Positions 35,117 to 47,357 of a stretch of 64,000 nucleotides of DNA are shown here, one piece after another. Numbering within the stretch: position 1 is the stretch's first letter; every line of letters begins with the position of its first letter. Both the position numbers and the translations under genes were made by a program. Under the pieces are notes generated by a model, which made no database searches, was not told where the DNA came from, and saw only the letters and a program-made list of their open reading frames with translations. This stretch comes from Opisthocomus hoazin. Lineage: Eukaryota; Chordata; Aves; Opisthocomiformes; Opisthocomidae. The stretch is from NCBI RefSeq assembly GCF_030867145.1, contig NC_134414.1, positions 70,314,814 to 70,378,813 on the forward strand, given 5' to 3'.

Positions 35117-36807
35117 TCCTCTCCTTATTTTGCTCCTCAGTTCGCTAAGCCCCGGCGTCCTTCCAGCTTCACAACCCCGGGCGTGGAACACCTACATTGG
35201 CTTTGGACACAGGGTGCAGGGGGACTTTCGCTAGCCAAGGGGGAGCAGGCTCCGACGGTGGGTTGCAAGCTTGTGCACGTGTGTCCGTGTGTACCCACAG
35301 GCACCGGCCCCACGAGGACGCAGCCCCGAGCCTGGACGGGAGGGCAGCGTCCGACTGCCCGGGCCAGGGCACCTCGGCCAGACACAGCTCCCACAGAGAC
35401 TCCAGCCACCAGACTCCCATCTCCCGTTCCTCACTGTCCTTCCCCCAACCCTTCCCGTGCTTTGGGGAACGTTTTGGGTGTTTCAGCATCACCTGAAGAA
35501 GCTCTGCGTGTTGGAGGGGTTGAACTGAGTTAAAGTGAAGAAAGGGCTGAGGGCAGGAGGGAAACAGTCCTCAAGGACAGTGTACCAGATGCTTTTACTG
35601 TAAATGCAAACTATAGTGCTATGTAAGGCTTACTAATATTCTAGGTACAACAAAATAAATTACTGAATCTATTCATCTATTCTCTGCTGAAAACCTCCTG
35701 GTTTGGACTGGCCTCATTTTCTCTTTGTCTGCAGCTCTCTGATCGCATCCTATTTAATTTCCCTTTTCATTGAGAAACTGCACTTCCAAATGTGAGCGTT
35801 GTTAGCGTGCTCTGCCTAATTAGTTATAATAATCTTTGCTGAGGGAGGATGAATTCAGAGAAACCCAGTAGAAACTGATCTTTTTCTTTTTTTTCCACCA
35901 TTAACCTTGTCTGTCAGGCGGGTTTTTGTTGTTACAGTGCCAACCACATCTGGTAAATTTTCCACAGCCCTAAGGCCACTGGTAGGGACAGCCGGCACGT
36001 AAAGCATCTGGCAGCGTGTGAAGGAGGACGAAGGCAGGGCCGGGCGCTGTCCTCCAGCATGGGGCAGCCAGCAGAGACCGTTGGACCAAGCCTTGGTTCG
36101 TGGTGTGCTCCTTCCACGCGGGACATCACCGTGTTTTATTTACAGGGGAGCAGGAGAGCTGCCTTGGGTGCCCTGCGGTGGCACAGTCTGCGACGGCTGG
36201 CCTGCGGGCACTGCCCGGCCCCGGTGTTTTTACAGCTGGTACTTTCCTGTGGGGTTTATTTGCGCTCATATTTTCCTTGCAAGAATCGAGAACTCAAGTT
36301 TTTCCTGAAATACTTTTTGCAGAGTGTTCCGCCCTTGGCTTGAGGGACTGTTTCCGTACCCGCATGACCAGCCCTCCCTGTGAGGGCTACAGGCCTGGCA
36401 TGCGTTACCTATGGCTCCTGTACACCCAGCATGGCCGTGGCATTACAAAGGGCCACTGAGAGCTTCTCCTGCCTTCCCCCTGCACACGCCATTAACCAAA
36501 ACGACCACCAGCAGATCCTTGACCAGCACATCATCCCGCTGCAGCCGCTGCCCAGCCGAGAGTCTTCACACGTGTGGTGGGAGCCCTGGGCTTCCAGTGA
36601 AGGTCTGTGCAGCAGAGGTGCTGGCCACCTGACCCACCACGGATTTGTCCCCTCAGAACCCACTGTGCGACCAGACCGGTGGCCAGACATCTTCCTGAAA
36701 GATGTTTTCTTGCAGCAAGAGCGTGAACTGCACCTTTGATCCTTTGATGTGTGATGTGTAACTGTGCCCTGGGTTGGACCCAGCAGAGGACCCCGCTCTG
36801 GGTGAAT

Positions 36808-37099
36808 CCAGACTCTTTTCAGTGGTGCCCAGCGACAGGACAAGGGGCAATGGGCACAAACTGAAGCACAGGAAGTTCCATCTTAACATGAGGAAGAACT
36901 TCTTCCCTCTGAGGCTGGCGGAGCACTGGAACAGGCTGCCCAGGGAGGTTGTGGATTCTCCTTCTCTGGAGATATTCAAGACCTGCCTGGACAAGGTCCT
37001 GTGCAGCCTGCTGTAGGTGACCCTGCTTTGGCAGGGGGGTTGGACTAGGTGACCCCCAGAGGTCCCTTCCAACCCCTAACATTCTGTGATTCCATGATG
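36808..37099 (+). mobile_element. CR1 LINE 3' fragment, young subfamily
   Basis: Seen: plus orientation, from GACTCTTTTCAGTGGTGCCC through the ORF2 C-terminus ([19 protein letters not shown]...[13 protein letters not shown] stop), then GGGTTGGACTAGGTGACCC and ATTCTGTGATTCCATGATG. The frame is open to its natural stop. It belongs with the copies at 2.0, 27.5, 53.4 and 60.7 kb. Confidence 0.92.
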
Positions 37100-40000
37100 T
37101 GGCTGTTTGGGAGGGCGCGCTGAAGCCAGCACCCATAGTTCTGAGGCTTTGGACACTTGAGCAGCATCGGACTCGCAGGGCAAGCCAGCAGCAGCACTGT
37201 TGGCTGTGCAAAGGCAAGTGATACACATGCAAGCTGTGGTCATGTCATGAGGGCTTTTCCTAGGATTCAAGAAAGCTTTATAAATTAACCGTAGAGGAAA
37301 ATGGCTGTAATTTTTCGGAGCTCACTGTACATAAAGGTGGCATTTACCCAGAGAAGCGCTGTTTCCACAGCATACAGACAACTGGATTGATCCCTTGTAG
37401 CTGAAAATTACCATTACTGTTCAATTGCATACAGACATCTTCAATTATTAATGGGATTCCTGCCTGAGGGTAAACATTGTAGATTCAAATTCTGAGATCT
37501 TTAAGAGCTTTTTGATTGCTCTCAACTAGGGCTGTTAGATATAGTTATTTGCTTTATACATCTTAAATGGATCTATATCAACTGAAGAAATATCAGGGGG
37601 ACAGAGAGTGAGAGTTAAGGAGTAGGAGCAAGGCTACTGCCAGTATCCCCTGGGTCTTAAGGGATTTCTGAATCTGACTGAGGTTTTGTCCCTTAACTTA
37701 CCTGTACCCTGGTCACTGACCAGCCCCAGAATCCCAGGTGGAATTGATGCAGTTGCACCCAGCCCATATGCTTTAATCAGAAACCAAGCTGTCACCTTCA
37801 ATCAAACCTTTTCCAGCTGATTAGCTTGCCTGGGACAAGGAACTGTAAAGCCGTTCTCCTTTTTTTCTGATGGGAAGCAGGTTGTCAAAGGCTACTTTGA
37901 AAGCCCTGTTTCGTTTTTCTCATGAAAAGTAAGACTTCATGGACTAATTGTTCCATGACAAAGTAGCAGGCGTTACACACGAGCAACGTAACTGTGTGCG
38001 GAGATGTTTAGGAACTGTCCCCAGACCCGCACATGCCATTTCCCTCACAGTCGTGGATGTCCCACGGGCTGTTCTGCAGAGCACCAAAAGTCTGCAGCCT
38101 GCGTGCCAGGAAGGAGACGACCAAGCATCCACACACTGCCTTCGCAGCAGGGATGCTCTCCTGGGCAGTCCGACGAGCTCTTGGTCACCCAGAGGACTTG
38201 TCTTTGTGCTTCCCTCTCCATACGGTAAGCTATATTTCACTCCCGGGTGCAAATGGATTCTTTTTGAAAAGACACACTGCTGGAGATGTCGCATGGGGCT
38301 TCAGTCTGCTTTTTTGTCTTTGTGCTACACTTTGGTCAAGCATCTGTGTCTAGTGCTGCTGTTCTTTCTACTCTTCTCCTCTCACCAGCTTCTTAATGCT
38401 GGCTGTCACATGAGAAAAGTCAGGTTGAGGTGGAAGAAGCTGCTTTGCCTTCTTCTTTCCTGGTTCACATTTGTGCTGCTCCTCCTTTTTCAGCTGTCTT
38501 GGGGTAACGTATCACAAGGTGGCATAAGCCAACGTAATGGCTTGCTGCTGCCAAAAGGGAATGGTTCCCATCCCAACCCCTGGCCAAAATTCCTACTGCC
38601 ACCCATGCTAGGTATGCTACGCACCGGACCCTCTCTGAGCAAAAGCAGTGGGTAGGTTTTCCATTTCGGCAGGTAAATGGGCACAGGAGAGGGTCTGAAG
38701 AGGTACTAGTGGTGCAAGGCAGATGGTCCAGCCAGCAGCAGCAGAAGTGGGACCAGCTCCCTTTTCTCAGCCACGGGCAGCGCTGCTGGTTTGGCTGGGC
38801 GTAAAGCTTCAGCCGCAGACGGATCTCTGCCTCATGCAAGGGCTTCTTGGGGGCCACCTCTCTCCACGGAGAAGCGAAGAGCCTTCAGGGTGGCACTTCA
38901 ATGCACTGCGTGCTGTGCATGCAGCCAGGTGCCCGTGCGCGCAGGAGAAAGTCAAGGGAGAACTGCAGTCTCTCCCTTTCAGCAAGATGCTGATATTTGC
39001 TGTTACAAACCCAGTCATGCAAAAAGAAAAGCTCCCCTCCAAACAAAAAGGACACACAAGCAGAGTTGTGCAACTTTGAAAAGTACTTACTTTATGCCAT
39101 ACTCTGAAGTATGGTTCATTTTAGTTCTTGCAAGTAAAACAACTTTCTGTTCAGGGATCCCATTGAAAAGAGAGACCTACCCAGATATTTTACTTTTAAT
39201 CCAGGCTAAACCTATGCAGGCACTGGCATATCCTTTCTCATACTAAGCACCATTCTTGCTGAATTAAGTCATACTGTTGCTATCTGTTCTATTCAACCTA
39301 CTAATTTCTTTATGCAGCCCTGCTGCCCTCTGACTTTCCAACAAAGTCAGAAAACTCCAGCGCTGAAGCTGTGCTGATGGTGATTTAGTATGCCCTATAG
39401 GAAAAAGAGAAAGATTAGCCTTCTAACATTGTGGAGAGAATTGATGTTATATTTGATGCCTCATTTGCCACAAACAGTATCTTAATACAAGCATGTTCCA
39501 CAATATGTTAATCTTAAATCAAGCATGTAATTATTAAGACTGATGTAACACACCTAGAATCACAGCACAGTAATTAGTCTTCCTAGTGCCACTAGTTCAG
39601 AGCATTTCATAACTAGTGGTGGCATTCACAAATCTTCACAATTCCCAAAGAGTAAATCAGATAATTCCATGCATCCCAATGTCACTGAAGAAAAGGTCAG
39701 ATATAAGGTATCCAAATGTGTTCAGTATATGAAAATGAGAATGAATGATCAAGATTGTCTAGTCTGGATAGATTGGCTGGAGTTTTCAAGTGTTTGAATC
39801 ATGTGTGAAGTGGATTCTGTGGTACTTTGCAGTGTGGTCCACACACAGTGGGCCACAGTACAGCATAAGGTTCAATGGTAATCAAATTTAAAAAACCCAA
39901 ACAAACCAAACAACATTGCTTTTGATGGAATTACCTCTTCAGAAACTTTTAGGAGCTAAAATATCACACTGGCAAAGCATGATCATTCCACATTCCCCAG

Positions 40001-43000
40001 GAAACAGAAGCATAAGGGATGTTGGTACTAGAACATGGTTTTGAGAACTGAAAACTGAAATCTGATCCATGAAGATGTATTTAGCTAGACTTGACATTCA
40101 GGCCCAGAAAGTTGTACCAAGCCATTTAAAAGTCCAGGACTTCATTTTTTAGCCAGGTGTTCCTACGTTACAAATGCACAAATGCCATTCAAAGCTGACC
40201 TAGAAAGAATTACAAGACATTAATATCACAACATGAATCTATCTTCAGGAGTTGTTACATGGTTCTGTTCTTGTCTAACATGTTATACTTGAAAAGCTGA
40301 GGTTCAGAAGTGATGGTGTAGTAATTCGTTAGTGCTAGAGTCCAAAGTTTATCTAACATAAGGCAGGAAAATCCAAAGATGTGATATTTCAGCCATCTCT
40401 TAGGGCTTCAAAAAGAGCTACCAAAACTCCCCAAAACCAAAGAAGAGTGCTTGAGGAAGGCACTTTGAATACAGTGCAGTCCCTAGCATGGATATCAAGG
40501 TCAGGCTATTAACCGCCATCAGACCAGAGATAGTGCAAACACTTTTCAGACACATACATTGTCCAAATCCTCCAATGGCATAAACCAACCTGATTATAGT
40601 CCATGTGCAAACAGGAATAAAAAAGGTGAGAATGGGATCCCTGAAGTGACAGAACCCTCACTGGCAAGTCACTCTCCATCAGAGACATTTGGGAGGGCCA
40701 TGGGCTGACTGCCAGGACTTCTTTGCTAGGCAAATCACAGGATCACAGAATGTTAGGGGTTGGAAGGGACCTCTGGGGGTCATCTAGTCCAACCCCCCTA
40801 CCAAAGCGCAAGCAAAGGCTGCACAGAACTTGTGGGTGAAGGCAAGGAACCCACACACAGGCTCCAGCAGTGAACTCATCCATGTCTATCAGGACTCCCA
40901 CCTCTTGTGGGAGTTACTCGCTTATTTATTATTTCACTGAGCATTGGACATATTTTCTCAGCTGTGGAAAAGCAGCAGATTTTTGCCAAAGATGCTGTTA
41001 GCGGAAATCTTTCTCCTTTGGCTATCACCTGAGATTCCTAGGTCTCACTCTTGCCAGATGACTTCCAAAAGCATGTATCGCTGTGCTCCAACACACACGC
41101 TGAACAGTACCTGTCCCAAGCCACCCCATTCAGCAGTTTGCTGTTTCTGTAAGGAACATCACCACCTCCTGGCTCACTATAAGATTGCTTTATTACTAGG
41201 CAAGACTCAAAATGGAAGTAAAACAGGTTTATTTGATCAAAGTAAAATGTTAAGGAAGTGTAAAGTGTTAGCCTGCTTACAAAAGACTGCACCTGCCACT
41301 CATCATGTGTTTTAGCAGTTCTTCTCCTTAGCTGTTCTCCCTCCTCGGCACTGCTTTACTTCAAACAACATCTTTTTAGTGAGGGATCCTGTTCTCACCT
41401 TTTTACATTCCTGTTTGCACATCGACATTTTACAGTTGCTCCTGAAGAGTCAAAGCACGTTGCTGTACAAATGTGGAGCACTCCTTATTGTGCTGATGCT
41501 TAGCCATTCCCCACACCACTTTTTTTGACTATGTAAGAATCCTAATGAAGTATTTTTAATATGTGAGCTTTTTGAGTAGGGGGTCCTTGAGTTTTCCCTC
41601 ATGTATTTACCCATTTTCTCAAGAGTCAAGTGATTTGCAACCACCAGCAGACTTCCTAACATTTCACAAATCACACATGCAGGAGGAGCCCTCTGGGACA
41701 GCAGTTCTTGGCTTCTCTTCCCAGAGACAATAGGAACCTTTTGGTGAGCTGCATGAAAATTTGCCGCTTGCACACTCTAAAACCCCCGACCTTGACACGT
41801 TCCTATTTCCCCAGTTCGTGTCAGCCCAGGGGCTGCCCGCGACTGTGGTAAGATGGCTGGCTGACCTGGTGCGCCGAGTGCCCGGGGCTTCGCTCCCAGA
41901 GCACTGGGGTGTAAGTTTCATGGGAGAAGCGGGCTTTCAAGGGAAATGGAAAAACTAATAAAGTCACCATTGCAATGAACCTCATCATTTCGTTTCGACT
42001 TCTTTATCACCAGCCCAACCTTGATCTCCCTTGGCAATTTTTTCAGATTTCTCCTTCTCAGATTGGTGCAATAAGAGGCTAGCAAAGGCCTAAGTGGTGA
42101 GTTGTACTACTCCAGCCCTGACCTTTAAAATTCAATGCTAACATAATTTAGAGCATAGTAAACAAAAAAGTAAAACTATTTTTTATTTAAAGGGATCTCT
42201 TGCACTGTAATGTGATAAAAATTGAAGGAGCTGCAGATCTCTGTCTTATATTCTGTGCTGAGTTTGGAGTCAAGTTCTGCAGACCTTAGATTAGGCTGCA
42301 GGAGAAGCAACAGGCAAAAAAAGAAAGGAGAGGATGAGCTGCTCTGTCTGTGCTGTGAAAGGCACAGGGCTAACAGCAGTTTCCTTCTTCTTCTCTTGGT
42401 AGCCTCCAAGTGGAGAGTAGCTCAAGAAATCCCTCATGCCTCAAGCACTGCCCCTGTCACCGGGCATGTGAGACCAGCGACGGACCACAGCCGTGCCTGC
42501 TGGCTCACTGCTGCAGCCAGCCAGCTCCAGGAGCAAGCAGCATGTGATGGGTGTAGGACGGGGGTGCGATGTTTGCTCTGGGCTGGAAACATCTGGAGCT
42601 CCTGCCTAATGACAAGCTGGTCCCCATGCCTTGTGCTGAGTGAAAAGCTGGAGGAACAGGACCATTTGTGTCCTGCAAAAGTTCTGCGTGAAGAAGCAAG
42701 TGGTCCTTCCTTTATTCTGACTCCCTGCAGGGCATATGAGGGTGGTGGGCTTGCAGGAGAATCCAGTTAGTGGGTAACATGCTGCTTCATGTTTAACCCC
42801 GTATTCGACCGGGCTGTTCTTGGACTGATGACACTGCGAAGTTGCAGGAGATGTTTCTCAGGGCTCCTCTCCCAGGTCCCCATCCCAGCTCTCTCACATG
42901 CCTTCCTTAGGCCACTGCTGGAGCAAGGACGGGGGGTTGACTGATCGCGTATGAGCTTCCACGGCATGTCCGCGCCCGGACTGCATGCAGTGCTGCCTTG

Positions 43001-45574
43001 GAGCCAGTGCCCCAGGCTCCCACACGTGACCCCTTCGGGGTTTTGCAGCAGAAGGGTGTCAGGGCCCGCGTTGTTACAGCTAGCAGCAGAGAGGTCTTTG
43101 TGCTCCAACAAGTCCGTCTCACGGCCCGGAGGAATGGCATCAGCTCCCACGTTTCCAGCCTTCTCGCTCCCTCGTCTTCCGCAGCGCTCCTGCTCTGCTC
43201 CGCTCATGAAGAGGAATTACCCAGCAGGACGGTGACCACAGGGTGAGAACCGCACGGTTCCAGCCAGTGTCAGGGAGCTGCTAAACTGACATCTCCTTTG
43301 GGCTGTTTTGGACCTTTTCTAAGTGAGTTATCTGGACGGCTTTCAATTAAAACCCACTGCTTCTCCCTGTTAAGTTGCTATGTCTCCTCATATGTAAAAC
43401 CGTTTCTCAAATGTTACAGCAAAAGGCACGCAAGCGACACATTTACACGAGGTCCACCTGCATTTCAGGTAGGTAATGGAGAAAGGCTGGGCTTGTTCCA
43501 GGTAGAGGCTACCCTCTCTCTTCCCTAACGAAGCTGTATGTGTCAATCGCCTGTGGAGAGGCACGCGGGGAGAGTCCCCGTGGAGTCTTCCAGTTCAGAA
43601 CTGGGCAGCCCGGAGCCCTCACAAAGCAGCACGGGTGGTCCTCCTCCTGCTCAGAAGATGAGACCGTTTTTTCTTGTAGACCCAGCGAGCAGGCACCCTC
43701 GCTCTCCCCGCAAGTCGTAACAGTATGACATCATTCCCTGTAGCTTATCCAGCTGCAGATTTCTTGAAGGAGGTTTTTGTCCTCTCTAAGGTGTTCGCGT
43801 GCAAAGCCTGAAGGGACATTACCAGCTCTCCTCTTACCAGGGCTGCACAGATGTAATCTCACTTCTCATCTACCCTGGTGAAAGGAACCTTGTACTAAAT
43901 ACATGTTTAGAGCCTTCATTGCACGTGGTTGCTGGTGTGGGTTTAGACTGTGGGCACCTTCTGGTGCAGACTGACCATCTTCTGAAGGTCAGGTGCAGGC
44001 CCGTGGACAGTGCTGCTCTGAAGTTCTTCCCCTAGGTCACACCCATTAACCACGAGAGAGATTTTAAAGAGTACTGATTTTTCGATGAAGGGGGTTTTGC
44101 CCATGCTGCAGTGCAGTCAAACCACCGCATCGGTAAGGGAACGCAAGGCAAGACTGCTCCGAGCAGCGTGGTCACACGAAGTGCATTTGAGAGCAGCAGC
44201 TGACCCAGAGCGCTCCTGTGGGAAACCAGCCGCTTTGACTGGAAGTGGGAAGCAGCACCTCTTTTTTTCCAAGTGCGTAGAAACCCATATTCTCCACCAA
44301 TGCTGCAGAGCAGTTTGTGATAGACCACTGGTTACTTTATTAACTATTCCAGCAGCTATTTAAGAAAAAAGAAGAAGAGGAGGGAAAAAAAGGTGTTAAA
44401 ATATGCTAGACCCCATTCCCTGTACTGTTCCCAGCTGCTGGTTAACGGTGCAGTTTTTGCGCCTGAAGGATGCCCATGAAACAGATGCTGCAGTGTCCTG
44501 AGCTGTAGGATGCCCATGTGTACACTTTGTTAGAGAGTACGGCAGGGAGGGAGACTCCAGCCTGCCACCCCTAACAAGCGCTGCAGGCTACTCTTTAAAC
44601 TACTTCCAAAATGTCTGTCCTTTGGTCTGATGAGCACTAAATGAATAGCAGCACCTTCCACCCCAGAGAAGTGTCCCATAGAGATATTCAAAGTTGTAAC
44701 TGCTGATATGCAATGGCAAAGCAGCCGTTGTGGCTTTCACTCCCATTCCAGCTGTACAGGCTACAGAACACCACTCCCTGGCAGCCACCATGGAATCAGG
44801 CCGGGGCAATTTAATCGGAAGGCCAGGGGAAAGCTGAGAGGCAGGGAAAAGTGCAGAGGTTACAGCGGTGTGGCTTCAGCGGATGAATATACTAAAAATG
44901 CTGTGTTCCGAAGGGAGAACGGGGAGAGAAAAGGACAGAAGCTGACAAATTCAGAAAAGCAAATGGGCAAAGAACAGATACAACAATCAGAGTCCTGTTC
45001 CAACAGGGCTTAACGAAACAGGGCCCAAGGGAAAAGGAAGGGCGCAGAGCTGGCGCGACCCCAGCGAGGACAAGGCAGGAGCCTCGGGTGCCGGGAGGGA
45101 GGGAGGCCATCGTCCCTGGGTGCTGTAGCACTGCAAACGCTGCCGCTGGGGCTCGGTCAGCGGTCGTCTGAGGTACAAAGCATTTAGGATCGACTCAGCA
45201 AGAGCTCTCTCCAGCTGGGGAATGCGGTTGGAGGTGTCAGGAGGCATCCTAGGGTGAAGCCAGGTAGGGGTGCCACAGCTGGCAGCGGGGTACCCCACGG
45301 ATAGCAGTGCCCTATCTAAGCCGCACGAGTCCCAGTGTCGGGGCTTTGCCAGCAGCCGTCTGGCCAAGGTGGTGATCGGGACGTGGAAAAGCGAAGGGGG
45401 GTCAGAGAGGCTGGGAGGGTAGAAAGCACAGCGTATTTCAGTGATTCCCATGCAGAGAGGGAAGCATCACGGCAGAGCGTGGTGCGGAGGCTACCTTGTC
45501 AGACCGCACCAGCGCATGCACGGCTAGCCACAGCAAGCCACCTCTTTTTAAAATGGCCAGGTCGGAGATCGTGG
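37100..45574. other. Intergenic region; one short CR1 relic, no gene recognised
   Basis: About 8.5 kb without a recognised gene. A 235-codon plus-strand frame at 37948-38655 is unusual for its length and contains two strongly hydrophobic stretches, but I know no family it fits. The 39.2-40.5 kb part is AT-rich, ORF-poor and free of recognised repeats. A CR1 end lies at 40737-40833. Confidence 0.5.
40737..40833 (-). mobile_element. CR1 LINE 3' end fragment
   Basis: Seen: AGGATCACAGAATGTTAGGGG and TTGGAAGGGACCTCTGGGGG with TCATCTAGTCCAACCCCCCT, the reverse complement of a CR1 3' end. It fades out after GCTGCACAGAACTTGTG. Confidence 0.85.
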
Positions 45575-46650
45575 AGGCGAGCTGACTTTCTGAAAGACAG
45601 TCTGGTTGTCAGGCTCATGAGAGACAGAAGTAGGAGACACATGAATGAACAGGGCATACAGGAAAGAATCAATGTGGATTTTGTAGGGGGGATTAATCCT
45701 GTGTCATCAGGTCTATTTAACCAAGCAGATTCTTTCAAAGCTTCTTGATAAGGCCCTTTATCCAAGACCTTTGAAGCAACGAGGATATAGGAAAGCTTTA
45801 AGAGCAGCTTTAAAAGTAGTGAATGAAAGTAGGGATAACAAGCAGCTGGAAAGAGAATATGGGTGAAGTCTGAAAGAAATTTATGTTGTGACCTACATTA
45901 TTCAAAGTACTTGTAAGTAATGTAGGAAGAAAAGCATCCATTGTGAGGTGACAGGGTTTGTTGGTCATACAAAATTCTCCAGAGTTATCTGCATTGAAAC
46001 CACCTGCTGAGAGTTGCAGAAGGATCTCATGGTACTGATTAACTGAAAATAAAGTCAGAGATGAAGGTTATTATGGTGTTATTGGTGTTATTATATTTAG
46101 GGTAATTCATGCAGGGCAAACAATTTTAACTACATACATACAGGTAATGCTGGGCTCTCCATATCCCCTAACCACGTAAGAAAGATCTGGTAACGCTTTG
46201 AGAACATCAGTTCAGGGTTAAGTAGTAAAGAGACTATTGGTAATTACTAGGGAAAGAAGGGAGCACATACCAGGGTGCATCATTACACTGTAAATTTATG
46301 ATGTGTCTTCTTTTCACACACTGTCATCTCATCTCAAAAAGTTATAGTGGAAATGAAAAAAAGGTACAGAGAATAACTAGAATTTGCTGTATAGATCTGC
46401 TTCATAAAAAGTACTGAACAGAATAAGATTCCTCTGCTTGGAAAACAGGTGATTGAAATATGATACAGCTCTGTAAAATTATGTGCTGCATAAGAAAATT
46501 TATTCACTGTTTCTCACAAAACCAGGGGTCACCAAATGAAACAGTCAGAGATAGCAAACAAAAAGGAGGATTTGTTTTCACATGGTGTATATTGAATTTG
46601 TGGAGCTCATTGGCAAAGAAATTATAAAAAGGCTCCAAAATAATGAAACA
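45575..46650 (+). mobile_element. Ancient CR1 LINE copy, heavily decayed
   Basis: Seen: short blocks in CR1 order: AATCAATGTGGATTTTGTA, GAGTTGCAGAAGGATCTCATG, then far to the right ACCAGGGGTCACCAAATGAAA and AACAAAAAGGAGGATTTGTTTTCACA with TGGAGCTCATTGGCAAAG. These match the RT-to-C-terminus part of old CR1 subfamilies shared with other reptiles. The frame is destroyed throughout. The boundaries are approximate, and the middle is almost unalignable by eye. Confidence 0.6.
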
Positions 46651-46689
46651 AACTAATGGAGGGGAGGCAGTGAAGGGCTATGGAAAACT

Positions 46690-47357
46690 AGCGTGCAGAT
46701 ACACGCTCTGGCTGGGGCAGCGAGCTGGGCAGGAGCCGGCAGCGAGTCCTGGCTGCAGAGATGGCCAGCAGCAGCATCTGGGACTGCTTCAGCAGGAGCA
46801 CCGCCAGGAGCTCGGGGCAGGGGCTGTCCCCTCTGCCCAGCACTTGTTGTTAGACCACATCTGGGTACCGTGACCAGCTTGGTGCCCCTGGTGCAGAAAG
46901 ACACCAATGACCAGGACCCACTCCGTGCTCCGGGCTGGAGCATCGCCCCGTGAGCAGGGGTTGGGGCAGCGGGGCTTGTCCGCCCTGGGGCAGAGGCGAC
47001 TTCAGGGGCACCTCACAGCCACCCCAGTGCCTACGGGGAGGGGACGCGCAGGGGACGGCCGGGTCCGTCACAGCCGTGCGCGGCAGGGCAACAAGGCACG
47101 GCAGGCACAAGCTGACAGGAGAGGGGTTCAGGCTGGGTGCCGAAACCTCTCCCTGTGAGGACAGGCAGGCCAGGGGCAGGCAGAGGGACAGGCTGCCCGG
47201 GGAGCTTGGGCAGGCTCCATGCTTGGTGGGCTTTAAGATCTGGCTGGGCAGAGCCCTGGGCAACCTGGTCCGATCCCACAGCTGGCCCTGCTCAGAGCAT
47301 GGGTGCCCAAGGGACCTCCTGAGGTCCCTTCCAACCTAAATTACCCAGTGATCCCAT
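46690..47357 (+). mobile_element. GC-rich CR1 LINE 3' fragment
   Basis: Seen: plus orientation. The 3' part contains GAGGGACAGGCTGCCCGGGG, GGGCAACCTGGTCCGATCCC, CTGAGGTCCCTTCCAACC and a degenerate ACCCAGTGATCCCAT tail. The 5' part (ACCAGCTTGGTGCCCCTGGTG and onwards) is much GC-richer than the flanks. The frame is not intact. It follows the ancient CR1 directly, so two elements of different age lie head to tail. Confidence 0.65.

Larger units (their letters stand above)
29300..36807. other. Intergenic region with small CR1 relics; no gene recognised
   Basis: Apart from CR1 ends at 30449-30602 and 35062-35116, I recognise nothing. From about 31.3 to 32.9 kb the sequence is clearly richer in GC and CpG than its surroundings, with overlapping open frames on both strands. 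That could mark a small CpG island or regulatory element, or a decayed GC-rich repeat. The frames show no known motif. Confidence 0.5.

Noticed and set aside
39821-39866. Imperfect palindrome around GTGTGGTCCACAC
   Set aside because: Short and isolated, without flanking elements; likely chance.
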